Positions 41,209 through 52,521 of a DNA stretch of 64,000 bases are shown piece by piece (position 1 is the stretch's first letter; each line of letters starts with the position of its first letter). The notes beneath the pieces are model-generated. The model had not been told where the DNA came from. It saw only the letters and a list, made by a program, of their open reading frames with translations, and searched no databases. This stretch comes from Nocardioides scoriae (GTDB lineage: Bacteria > Actinomycetota > Actinomycetes > Propionibacteriales > Nocardioidaceae). Location: the NCBI RefSeq assembly GCF_900104965.1, contig NZ_LT629757.1:3782001-3846000 (forward strand), written 5' to 3'. Made by a program: the position numbers and the translations under genes.

Positions 41209-42047
41209 TGGCCGGCTCCGACCTGCGAGGCCCCTCGGCCGACGCGCTGGCCGACCTGGTCGACGAGCTCGGCCAGGTCGCCGGTCGCGGCGCGTCCGAG
41301 GGCTCGGACGGCTCCGACCTGTCCCGGGTGGGTGACGACCTGTTCGCCGTCGCCCGGGTGCTGCGGCAGGAGGCGTCGGTGCGCCGCATGGTCACCGACG
41401 TCGCCACCGAGTCGGCGGCCAAGTCCGGCCTGGTCCGACAGCTGCTCGGCGACAAGATCGGCGCCGCGGCGCTCGACCTGGTCGCCCACGCCGTCGAGCG
41501 CCGCTGGACCCGGTCGCGCGACCTGGCCGACGCGCTCGAGCACGTCGGCGTGGTCGCCGTGGTCGACTCGGCCGGCGGGGAGGCCTCGCGCCTGTCCGAC
41601 GAGCTCTTCGCGGTGGGTCGCCTCCTCGAGGACGAGCCGGAGCTGCGCTCGGCCCTGTCGGACCCGGCCCGGTCGGCCTCCGACAAGGCGGCGCTGCTGC
41701 GCACGATCCTGGAGGGCCGGACCCTCCCGGCCACCGTCCGGCTCGCCGAGCAGGCGCTGTCGGGCACCGAGCGCACCGTCTCGATCGCGATCGAGGAGTA
41801 CCAGAAGATCGCGGCCGACGCCCACGGGGCCCGCGTGGCCACCGTCCGGGTGGCCAAGGAGCTCTCCGCCAGCGACGAGGAGCGCCTCGCGGCGGCCCTG
41901 AGCCGCCAGTACGACCGCCCCGTGCACCTCAACGTGATCCTCGAGCCCGGCCTCATCGGCGGGATGCGCGTGGAGATCGGTGACGACGTCATCGACGGCA
42001 CCGTCTCCAGCCGCCTCGACGACGCTCGCCGCCGGCTCGCCGGCTGA
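41208..42047 (+). CDS. atpH: F1Fo ATP synthase subunit delta
   Basis: A 279-residue stator subunit capping F1. The length is about 100 residues more than the E. coli subunit, as in many actinobacteria, with an extra acidic/Ser-rich N-terminal part (residues 1-45). The conserved C-terminal segment has VATVRVAKELSASDEERLAAAL and NVILEPGLIGGMRVEIGDDVIDGTV. Confidence 0.95.
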   Translation: MAGSDLRGPSADALADLVDELGQVAGRGASEGSDGSDLSRVGDDLFAVARVLRQEASVRRMVTDVATESAAKSGLVRQLLGDKIGAAALDLVAHAVERRWTRSRDLADALEHVGVVAVVDSAGGEASRLSDELFAVGRLLEDEPELRSALSDPARSASDKAALLRTILEGRTLPATVRLAEQALSGTERTVSIAIEEYQKIAADAHGARVATVRVAKELSASDEERLAAALSRQYDRPVHLNVILEPGLIGGMRVEIGDDVIDGTVSSRLDDARRRLAG

Positions 42048-42103
42048 CCTCCGGGTCCACCACCTTCAACTTCGCTTCACGCACCAGAGAGTAGGGATGA
42101 GAA

Positions 42104-43741
<1,638 letters not shown>

Positions 43742-43747
43742 CCCCTC

Positions 43748-46158
<2,411 letters not shown>

Positions 46159-46160
46159 TC

Positions 46161-46556
46161 GTGAGCGACGACAGCATCCGCGTCGAGCTGGTCGCCGCCG
46201 ACCGCCTCGTGTGGTCGGGCGACGCCACGCGCATCATCGCCCGCACCACCGAGGGCGACGTCGGCATCCTGCCCCACCACGCGCCGATGCTCTCGCTGCT
46301 CGTCGACGGGGTCGTGGACATCCAGACCACCGACGGCGAGACGTGGGTCGCGGCCGTGGACGCCGGCTTCCTCTCGGTCGCCAACAACCGCGTCTCGGTG
46401 CTCTCCGAGCGCGCGGAGATGTCGCACGAGATCGACCTCGAGCAGGCCCGTCACGAGCTCCAGCGCGCGAAGGACAGCGGGGAGAACGACGACGAGATCC
46501 GTGCCGAGGTCAGCCGCCTCGAGGCCCGCGTGCGGGCCGCCGAGACGGCGTCCTGA
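46161..46556 (+). CDS. atpC: F1Fo ATP synthase subunit epsilon
   Basis: A 131-residue rotor subunit with the N-terminal beta-sandwich (GDVGILPHHAPMLSLLVDG, DAGFLSVANNRVSVL) and a C-terminal helical hairpin (EIDLEQARHELQRAKDS, EIRAEVSRLEARVRAAE). It lies 2 nt after atpD, with a GTG start, and is the last gene of the operon before the hairpin at 46583. Confidence 0.97.
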   Translation: MSDDSIRVELVAADRLVWSGDATRIIARTTEGDVGILPHHAPMLSLLVDGVVDIQTTDGETWVAAVDAGFLSVANNRVSVLSERAEMSHEIDLEQARHELQRAKDSGENDDEIRAEVSRLEARVRAAETAS

Positions 46557-46582
46557 CGCCGCAGGACACCGCACCGACCAGC

Positions 46583-46612
46583 AGGGCCGTCCCGGGTGAC
46601 CGGGGCGGCCCT
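46583..46612 (+). terminator. ATP synthase operon terminator
   Basis: AGGGCCGTCCCGG (46583-46595), loop GTGA, CCGGGGCGGCCCT (46600-46612): a 13-bp stem with one G-U wobble, 26 nt after atpC. Confidence 0.7.
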
Positions 46613-46633
46613 CGGTCGTCCCGGGGCGTCTCC

Positions 46634-46639
46634 TAGTCT
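46634..46639 (+). promoter_or_regulatory. -10 box of the DUF2550 gene
   Basis: TAGTCT lies 35 nt before the ATG at 46675; a GAGGGA ribosome-binding site follows in the leader, so this gene is not leaderless. Confidence 0.45.
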
Positions 46640-46674
46640 GTGCACGCACACCCATCGGCGGAACGAGGGAACGA

Positions 46675-47115
46675 ATGGCGTGGTGGCTGTGGCTGCTCGA
46701 CTCGTTCGGCGTGCTGCTGCTGCTCCTCCTCGTCTTCGGGGTGGTGCTCGTCGTGCGCCGCCGGTTCCTGGCGCGCAACGGCGGCACCTTCGAGCTGAGC
46801 GTGCGCGACCCCTCGAACCCCGAGGGCAAGGGCTGGGCCCTGGGCCTGGGCCGCTACCGCGACGACTCGCTCGAGTGGTTCCGGATCTTCTCGCCGCTCC
46901 CGCGGCCGCGCCAGACCTGGCGCCGCAACGACCTCGCCCTGGTGACCCAGCGCGAGGCCGACGACCAGGAGGTCTACGCGCTGTACGCCGGCCACGTGGT
47001 CGTCGTGTGCTCGACCCCGCACGGTCCGACCGAGCTGGCGCTGAGCCCGAGCTCGCTCACCGGCCTGCAGTCGTGGCTCGAGGCCGGTCCGCCCGGCTCC
47101 CGGCCCTCGCGCTAG
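46675..47115 (+). CDS. DUF2550 family membrane protein
   Basis: A 146-residue protein with one N-terminal span (about 4-27, LWLLDSFGVLLLLLLVFGVV) and a cytoplasmic or wall-facing beta-rich domain (GGTFELSVRDPSNPEGKGWALGLGRY-like start, then RRNDLALVTQREAD). It corresponds by position and form to the protein after atpC in M. tuberculosis (Rv1312). Function is unknown. Confidence 0.85.
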   Translation: MAWWLWLLDSFGVLLLLLLVFGVVLVVRRRFLARNGGTFELSVRDPSNPEGKGWALGLGRYRDDSLEWFRIFSPLPRPRQTWRRNDLALVTQREADDQEVYALYAGHVVVVCSTPHGPTELALSPSSLTGLQSWLEAGPPGSRPSR

Positions 47116-47128
47116 CCGCGCCGGGCGC

Positions 47129-47713
47129 TCAGCGCTGCTGGCCGCGCTCGCCGCCCGGCACCCACAAGACGTCGCCGTTCTCGCGGTTGGCGTGGCGGGC
47201 CAGGATGAACAGCAGGTCCGAGAGCCGGTTGAGGTAGCGGATCGCCGCGACGTTCATGGTCTCGGCGTGCTCCTCCCAGGCCGTCCAGGCCGACCGCTCC
47301 GCGCGGCGGCACACGGTGCGGGCGACGTGGAGGTGGGCCGCGGCCGGGGTGCCGCCGTTGAGGATGAACGAGCGCAGCTTGGGCAGTTGCTCGTTGTAGT
47401 GGTCGCACCACGCCTCGAGCCGGTCGACGTAGTCGGGCTCGATGCGCAGCGGGGGGAACTCGGGGTCCTCGACGACCGGGGTGCAGAAGTCGGCCCCGAC
47501 GTCGAACAGGTCGTTCTGCACGTGGGTGAGGACCTCGACGACGTCGGCGTCCAGGCCGCCGCTGGTCAGCGCCACCCCGAGGTGCGCGTTGGCCTCGTCG
47601 ACGTCGGCGTAGGCGCGCAGCCGGCTGTCGGTCTTCGAGGTCTCGCTCATGTCGCCCAGTCGCGTCGTGCCGTCGTCGCCGGTGCGCGTGTAGATGCGCG
47701 TGAGGTTCACCAT
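47129..47713 (-). CDS. Cob(I)alamin adenosyltransferase, PduO type
   Basis: A 194-residue trimeric ATP:corrinoid adenosyltransferase that makes adenosylcobalamin. N-terminal YTRTGDDGTTRLGDMS binds ATP. DEANAHLGVA and the C-terminal ARTVCRRAERSAW plus YLNRLSDLLFILAR are family motifs. Its product is the cofactor of the ethylmalonyl-CoA mutase at 50350-52368, a functional link. The ATG is 6 nt from TAGGCT on this strand. The gene position matches Rv1314c in the mycobacterial order. Confidence 0.95.
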   Translation of the reverse strand: MVNLTRIYTRTGDDGTTRLGDMSETSKTDSRLRAYADVDEANAHLGVALTSGGLDADVVEVLTHVQNDLFDVGADFCTPVVEDPEFPPLRIEPDYVDRLEAWCDHYNEQLPKLRSFILNGGTPAAAHLHVARTVCRRAERSAWTAWEEHAETMNVAAIRYLNRLSDLLFILARHANRENGDVLWVPGGERGQQR

Positions 47714-47719
47714 GGCGCC

Positions 47720-47725
47720 AGCCTA
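47720..47725 (-). promoter_or_regulatory. -10 box of the adenosyltransferase gene (leaderless)
   Basis: Minus-strand TAGGCT is 6 nt from the ATG at 47711-47713. Confidence 0.55.
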
Positions 47726-47817
47726 GAGAGCCGACCCGCCCGCGCGGCGGCCCGGTGTGACGCAGTCCTCCACCTCGACCTCTGGCCAGGTGCCTGCCCG
47801 TCCGTTTGGGTGGGGGC

Positions 47818-47958
47818 GTGACCACCACCCGCTGCGAGCACTGCCCCCACGAGTGGCACGGCCTGCGCTGCTCCCACGAGGCCGTGGTGCGGACCGGCTG
47901 GTCCATGGTGCGGGAGACCTGCTCCTGTGCCCACTCCCGGCTGCCCGGGTCGGACTAG
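47818..47958 (+). CDS. Cys/His-rich micro-ORF, 46 residues
   Basis: A short open frame (GTG 47818 to TAG 47958) with closely spaced metal-type ligands: RCEHCPHEWHGLRCSHEA near the start and TCSCAHS near the end, giving six Cys and five His in 46 residues. A CX2C...C plus CXC layout suggests a zinc-binding mini-protein; similar short CXXC proteins with a WHGLPC-like string occur in actinobacteria, from memory. A weak TTGGGT lies 6 nt before the GTG. Its TAG stop is the first half of the next gene's -10 box. Confidence 0.5.
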   Translation: MTTTRCEHCPHEWHGLRCSHEAVVRTGWSMVRETCSCAHSRLPGSD

Positions 47959-47961
47959 CCT
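47956..47961 (+). promoter_or_regulatory. -10 box of the 47968 gene, overlapping a stop codon
   Basis: TAGCCT ends 6 nt before the GTG at 47968. The TAG is also the stop codon of the micro-ORF. Confidence 0.5.
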
Positions 47962-47967
47962 CGGGCG

Positions 47968-48540
47968 GTGCCCGACGCCCCTCCTGCCGCCCCCGGCCCG
48001 GTCCTGGGTGGTGCCCGCCGGATCCTCGTCTACGGCGTCACCGGGTCCGGCAAGTCGACCCTGGCCCGGCAGCTGTCCGACCTGACCGGGATCGGCTGGA
48101 CCGACGTGGACCACGAGTGCTGGCGGCCCGGCTGGGTGCAGGTGCCCGCGCCGGAGCAGCGCCGGTTCTTCGAGGACGTGTGTGCACGGCCCGCCTGGCT
48201 GCTCGACACGGCGTACGGCACCTGGCGCGACGTGCCCCTGGCCCGGGCCGACCTGGTGGTGGCGCTCGACTACCCCCGGTGGGTCTCGCTGGCCCGCCTG
48301 GTGCGGCGCACGACGGGACGCGTGGTGCTGCGCCGCCGCGCGTGCCACGGCAACCTCGAGTCGCTGGGCCGCACGGTCGGCCAGGACTCGATCCTGCGCT
48401 GGCACGTGCGCTCCTTCGACCGCAAGCGGGCGCGGATCCGCGAGATGGCCGCCGATCCGCTGGGTCCGCCCGTCGTGCGGCTGAGCTCGCCGCGGGAGAC
48501 CGCGAGGTGGCTCGCACGGCAGCGGGAGCGACTCGGTTAG
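47968..48540 (+). CDS. P-loop kinase-like protein (adenylate kinase/FlaR-like)
   Basis: A 190-residue P-loop NTPase with Walker [10 protein letters not shown] at 23-31. The strand [16 protein letters not shown] recalls the DXD-type base of FlaR/adenylate-kinase-like proteins. [19 protein letters not shown] and a basic C-terminal half follow. Proteins of this group are annotated as topology modulation or adenylate kinase-like, without known substrate. It lies between the micro-ORF and murA, and its TAG stop is used as part of the murA -10. Confidence 0.7.
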   Translation: MPDAPPAAPGPVLGGARRILVYGVTGSGKSTLARQLSDLTGIGWTDVDHECWRPGWVQVPAPEQRRFFEDVCARPAWLLDTAYGTWRDVPLARADLVVALDYPRWVSLARLVRRTTGRVVLRRRACHGNLESLGRTVGQDSILRWHVRSFDRKRARIREMAADPLGPPVVRLSSPRETARWLARQRERLG

Positions 48541-48543
48541 CCT
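48538..48543 (+). promoter_or_regulatory. -10 box of murA (leaderless), overlapping a stop codon
   Basis: TAGCCT lies 7 nt before the murA ATG at 48551. The TAG is the stop codon of the upstream kinase-like gene. Confidence 0.5.
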
Positions 48544-48550
48544 CACGCCC

Positions 48551-49855
48551 ATGGGGAGCTTCAGGGTGGTCTCGGACGGTCCGTTCACCCGGCCGCTCTC
48601 GGGCACGGTGCACGTCGGCGGCGCGAAGAACTCCGCCCTCAAGCTGATGGCGGCCACGCTGCTGGCGCCGGGCCGCTCGGTGGTCCACAACGTGCCCCAC
48701 ATCCTCGACGTCGCCGTGATGGGGGAGCTGCTCGAGCAGCTGGGCTGCACCGTCGAGATCACCTACCCGCCGCAGGTCGACCCCTCGACGGCCTCGACGT
48801 CGGGACGCGCGGTCATCGACGTGCCCGAGACCCTCGCGCACGAGGCGCCCTACGAGCTGGTGCGACGGCTGCGCGCCTCCATCGCCGTCCTGGGGCCGCT
48901 GACCGCGCGCTGCGGCCGCGCCAGCGTCGCGCTGCCCGGGGGCGACGCGATCGGCTCCCGCGGCCTGGACATGCACATCCGCGGGCTCGAGGACCTCGGT
49001 GCCCGGGTGTGGGTCGAGCACGGCCAGGTCGTCACCGAGGTGGCCGACCGGTTGGTCGGCGCCGAGCTGTCCCTGGACTTCCCCTCGGTCGGGGCGACCG
49101 AGAACCTGCTCATGGCCGCGGTGCTGGCCCAGGGCTCCACCACGATCGACAACGTCGCGCGCGAGCCCGAGATCATCGACCTGTGCCAGATGCTGGTGGC
49201 GATGGGCGCCCGGATCGAGGGCATCGGCAGCTCGGCCCTCGAGGTCGAGGGCGTCGGTCGGCTGCACCCCGTCGAGCACCGCACCGTCACCGACCGCATC
49301 GTCACCGGCACCTGGGTCTTCGCCACGGCCATGGCGGGCGGCGAGCTGTTCGTGGCCGGCGGCACGGCGGCCCACCTCCACATCGTGCTCGACAAGCTGG
49401 TCGGCGCGGGCCTCGAGCTGGACCTCGAGGACGACGGGTTCCGGGTGCGCTGCGAGCGGCGGCTGCGCTCCTTCGACGTCGCGACGCTGCCCTACCCGGG
49501 GTTCCCCACCGACCTGCAGCCCTTCGCGATGGCGACGGCGGCGGTCTCCGAGGGCACCGCGATGATCACCGAGAACGTCTTCGAGGCGCGCTTCATGTTC
49601 GCCCAGGAGCTGGCCCGGCTGGGGGCCGACCTGCGCACCGACGGCCACCACGCGGTGGTGCGCGGGGTGCCCGTGCTCTCGGGCGCCCCCGTCGTGGCCC
49701 ACGACATCCGCGCCGGCGCCGCGCTGATCCTGGCCGGCCTGGCCGCGCAGGGCACCACGGTGGTGGCCGAGGGCCACCACGTCGACCGGGGCTACCCGGC
49801 CTTCGCCGAGGCGCTGGCCTCCGTGGGCGCCGACGTCACCCGCCTCGACGACTGA
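48551..49855 (+). CDS. murA: UDP-N-acetylglucosamine 1-carboxyvinyltransferase, Asp type
   Basis: A 434-residue cytosolic enzyme that joins enolpyruvate from PEP to UDP-GlcNAc, the first step of peptidoglycan synthesis. The family's two inside-out barrel domains are seen in [17 protein letters not shown] and [15 protein letters not shown]. The PEP loop reads [13 protein letters not shown]: Asp132 stands where fosfomycin-sensitive enzymes have the reactive Cys. The same Cys-to-Asp change is known in M. tuberculosis MurA and confers natural fosfomycin resistance. The start is leaderless-type. Confidence 0.96.
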   Translation: MGSFRVVSDGPFTRPLSGTVHVGGAKNSALKLMAATLLAPGRSVVHNVPHILDVAVMGELLEQLGCTVEITYPPQVDPSTASTSGRAVIDVPETLAHEAPYELVRRLRASIAVLGPLTARCGRASVALPGGDAIGSRGLDMHIRGLEDLGARVWVEHGQVVTEVADRLVGAELSLDFPSVGATENLLMAAVLAQGSTTIDNVAREPEIIDLCQMLVAMGARIEGIGSSALEVEGVGRLHPVEHRTVTDRIVTGTWVFATAMAGGELFVAGGTAAHLHIVLDKLVGAGLELDLEDDGFRVRCERRLRSFDVATLPYPGFPTDLQPFAMATAAVSEGTAMITENVFEARFMFAQELARLGADLRTDGHHAVVRGVPVLSGAPVVAHDIRAGAALILAGLAAQGTTVVAEGHHVDRGYPAFAEALASVGADVTRLDD

Positions 49856-49972
49856 CCCGGACCAGGACGGGGCCCCCGACCAGGTATCTCCCGAGCGTCC
49901 CCGCGCGTCCTGGAACCAACCCGGCGCTTGCTGCGTCGACACTGGGTGAGGGCAACTCGAGGGGTGGTGCTC

Positions 49973-50281
49973 GTGGAGCACACGACGAAGGACAACACGA
50001 TCGCGGTGTCGGGCACGCTCGACGGCCGCTGCACCGCGGAGCTCCGCGACCGGCTGAGGCGGGCGCTGGCCGAGCACGACCTCGTGGTCCTCGACCTGAC
50101 CGACGTCGAGTCCGTCGACGTGACCACCCTCAAGCTGCTGGCCGCCGCCAGCCGCACCGCGCAGCGGCAGGGTCGCCGGCTGGTGCTCCGCGGCGCGAGC
50201 AGCGGCGTACGACGGCTGCTGCACCTCTCGCACCTGCGCGGCCTGGTGGCGCTCGAGCCGACGCCGCGCCTGCCCGTGTGA
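49973..50281 (+). CDS. STAS-domain protein (anti-sigma factor antagonist type)
   Basis: A 102-residue single STAS domain with VVLDLTDVESVDVTTLKLL, where the phosphorylatable serine or threonine lies in the family's D-S-x-G-loop region (here ESVDVTTLK). It resembles anti-anti-sigma factors that bind RsbW-type proteins. The usual small residue after Asp is altered, so phosphorylation control is uncertain. GTG 49973 is chosen because GAGGGG lies 8 nt upstream; in-frame GTGs at 49964 and 49967 are alternatives. It is orphaned from any anti-sigma gene. Confidence 0.75.
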   Translation: MEHTTKDNTIAVSGTLDGRCTAELRDRLRRALAEHDLVVLDLTDVESVDVTTLKLLAAASRTAQRQGRRLVLRGASSGVRRLLHLSHLRGLVALEPTPRLPV

Positions 50282-50292
50282 CATCGTCCACG

Positions 50293-50308
50293 TGTGACGC
50301 AGCGCACA
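50293..50308. promoter_or_regulatory. Crp-like site upstream of ecm
   Basis: TGTGA (50293-50297), N6, GCACA (50304-50308): the Crp/Fnr-type half-site spacing TGTGA-N6-TCACA with one mismatch. Its centre is 49.5 nt upstream of the putative start of transcription at 50350, consistent with activation or repression. Confidence 0.35.
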
Positions 50309-50337
50309 TCAGGTGACCGGCCGGTAGCCATCAGCCC

Positions 50338-50343
50338 TAACCT
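50338..50343 (+). promoter_or_regulatory. -10 box of ecm (leaderless)
   Basis: TAACCT ends 6 nt before the ATG at 50350. Confidence 0.6.
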
Positions 50344-50349
50344 CGGGCC

Positions 50350-52368
50350 ATGAGCGAGACGCCAGCACGCAGGCCCGAGAAGGACCGTCCGTGGGTGATG
50401 CGGACCTACGCCGGCCACTCCTCGGCGGCGGAGTCCAACAAGCTCTACCGCAACAACCTCTCCAAGGGCCAGACCGGGCTCTCGGTGGCCTTCGACCTGC
50501 CCACCCAGACCGGCTACGACCCCGACTCGCCCCTGGCGCGCGGCGAGGTCGGCAAGGTGGGCGTGCCGATCCCGCACCTGGGGGAGATGCGCCGGCTCTT
50601 CGAGGACATCCCGCTCACCACGATGAACACCTCGATGACGATCAACGCCACCGCGATGTGGCTGCTGGCGCTCTACCAGGTGGTCGCGGAGGAGCAGAAC
50701 CCCGAGCTCGCGCCCGCCGAGGTCGCCGCGCAGCTGGCGGGCACGACCCAGAACGACATCATCAAGGAGTACCTCTCCCGCGGGACCTACGTCTTCCCGC
50801 CGGAGCACTCGCTGCGGCTGATCTCCGACGTGATCGCCTACACGGTCCACGAGATCCCGAAGTGGAACCCCATCAACATCTGCAGCTACCACCTGCAGGA
50901 GGCCGGTGCGACGCCGACGCAGGAGCTGGCCTACGCGCTGTGCACCGCGATCGCCGTGCTCGACGCCGTGCGCGACTCCGGCCAGGTCTCGCCGGAGGAC
51001 TTCGAGAAGGTCGTGGGGCGGATCAGCTTCTTCGTCAACGCGGGCGTGCGCTTCGTCGAGGAGATGTGCAAGATGCGCGCCTTCGTCGAGCTGTGGGACG
51101 AGATCACCCGCACCCGCTACGGCGTGACCGACCCGAAGATGCGTCGCTTCCGCTACGGCGTGCAGGTCAACTCCCTGGGCCTGACCGAGGCGCAGCCGGA
51201 GAACAACGTGCAGCGCATCGTGCTCGAGATGCTCGGCGTCACGCTGTCCAAGGACGCCCGGGCCCGGGCCGTGCAGCTGCCCGCCTGGAACGAGGCGCTG
51301 GGCCTGCCGCGGCCGTGGGACCAGCAGTGGTCGCTGCGCCTGCAGCAGGTGCTGGCCTTCGAGTCCGACCTGCTGGAGCACGAGGACCTGTTCACCGGGT
51401 CGGTGGTCGTCGAGGCCAAGGTCGCGCAGATGGTGGCCGACGCCCGCGCCGAGATGGATCGCGTGCAGGCGCTCGGCGGTGCCATCGCGGCCGTGGAGTC
51501 GGGCTACATGAAGCAGGCGCTGGTCAGCTCGCACGCCGCCCGCCGGGCCCGCATCGAGAACGGCGACGAGGTGGTGGTCGGGGTGAACCGCTTCGAGACC
51601 ACGGCCACCTCGCCGCTCACCGCCGACCTCGACGGGGCCATCCAGGCCGCCGACCCGGAGGCCGAGCGCTCGGCCGTGGCGGGCCTGGAGCGCTGGCGGG
51701 CCGAGCGCGACCAGGAGGCGGTCGACCGTGCCCTGGCCGACCTGGCGGCCGCGGCCAAGACCGACGCCAACCTGATGGGGCCCACGCTCGCCGCGGCCCG
51801 CGCCGGCGCCACCACCGGCGAGTGGTCGGGCACGCTGCGCGAGGTGTTCGGCGAGTTCCGCGCCCCGACCGGGGTCTCGGGCGCCGTCGGGGTCGCCGAG
51901 GCGGGGGAGGAGCTGACCGCGGTGCGCGAGCAGGTCCGCGCCACCGGCGAGGAGCTCGGCGGGCGGCTGCGGCTGCTGGTCGGCAAGCCCGGTCTCGACG
52001 GCCACTCCAACGGCGCCGAGCAGGTGGCCGTGCGGGCCCGCGACGCCGGGTTCGAGGTCGTCTACCAGGGCATCCGGCTGACCCCGCAGCAGATCGTGGC
52101 GGCGGCGGTGGCCGAGGACGTCCACTGCGTCGGCCTGTCGATCCTCTCCGGCTCCCACATGGAGCTGGTGCCGGACGTGCTGGAGCAGATGCGCGCGGCC
52201 GGCATCGACGACGTCCCGGTGATCGTCGGCGGCATCATCCCGGACCGCGACGCCCGGGCACTCAAGGAGCTCGGCGTGGCCGCGGTCTTCACGCCCAAGG
52301 ACTTCTCGCTGACCCAGTCGATGGCAGGGATCGTGGCGGCGATCCGGGAGGCGCACCAACTGGTCTAG
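50350..52368 (+). CDS. ecm: Ethylmalonyl-CoA mutase (MeaA/Ecm type)
   Basis: A 672-residue single-chain B12 mutase. The TIM-barrel substrate half spans about 15-520 (RTYAGHSSAAESNKLYR, GLSVAFDLPTQTGYD, NTSMTINATAMW). The C-terminal B12-binding half has GKPGLDGHSNGAEQV with His552 as cobalt ligand (Asp550, Gly555). GLDGHSNGAEQ is the variant I associate with Ecm/MeaA rather than methylmalonyl-CoA mutase. It rearranges ethylmalonyl-CoA to methylsuccinyl-CoA. It depends on adenosylcobalamin from the PduO-type enzyme at 47129. The ATG is leaderless-type. Confidence 0.9.
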   Translation: MSETPARRPEKDRPWVMRTYAGHSSAAESNKLYRNNLSKGQTGLSVAFDLPTQTGYDPDSPLARGEVGKVGVPIPHLGEMRRLFEDIPLTTMNTSMTINATAMWLLALYQVVAEEQNPELAPAEVAAQLAGTTQNDIIKEYLSRGTYVFPPEHSLRLISDVIAYTVHEIPKWNPINICSYHLQEAGATPTQELAYALCTAIAVLDAVRDSGQVSPEDFEKVVGRISFFVNAGVRFVEEMCKMRAFVELWDEITRTRYGVTDPKMRRFRYGVQVNSLGLTEAQPENNVQRIVLEMLGVTLSKDARARAVQLPAWNEALGLPRPWDQQWSLRLQQVLAFESDLLEHEDLFTGSVVVEAKVAQMVADARAEMDRVQALGGAIAAVESGYMKQALVSSHAARRARIENGDEVVVGVNRFETTATSPLTADLDGAIQAADPEAERSAVAGLERWRAERDQEAVDRALADLAAAAKTDANLMGPTLAAARAGATTGEWSGTLREVFGEFRAPTGVSGAVGVAEAGEELTAVREQVRATGEELGGRLRLLVGKPGLDGHSNGAEQVAVRARDAGFEVVYQGIRLTPQQIVAAAVAEDVHCVGLSILSGSHMELVPDVLEQMRAAGIDDVPVIVGGIIPDRDARALKELGVAAVFTPKDFSLTQSMAGIVAAIREAHQLV

Positions 52369-52397
52369 CACGTCTGCGGTCCTCGATGGCACCTGTT

Positions 52398-52420
52398 CAG
52401 GGCATTCCGGACACGCCCTG
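52398..52420 (+). terminator. Weak hairpin after ecm
   Basis: CAGGGC (52398-52403) pairs with GCCCTG (52415-52420), 30 nt after the ecm stop. The stem is short and the loop 11 nt. Confidence 0.3.
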
Positions 52421-52452
52421 TCGTATCGCCCTCGGCTGACACCTCCGCGCCG

Positions 52453-52458
52453 TACTGT
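52453..52458 (+). promoter_or_regulatory. -10 box of the PAS kinase gene
   Basis: TACTGT lies 63 nt before the ATG at 52522; AGGA 9 nt before the ATG could be the ribosome-binding site. Confidence 0.35.
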
Positions 52459-52521
52459 GCGGATGGATCAAGCGGCCGGTGCTGCCGGCTGTCTCGGGCA
52501 GGTGAGCAAGGACAGACGAGG

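Noticed and set aside
47714-50349. A cobalamin riboswitch upstream of the adenosyltransferase or ecm
   Set aside because: Both genes appear leaderless or have less than 70 nt of intergenic DNA, too short for the roughly 200-nt riboswitch, and no B12-box was seen.
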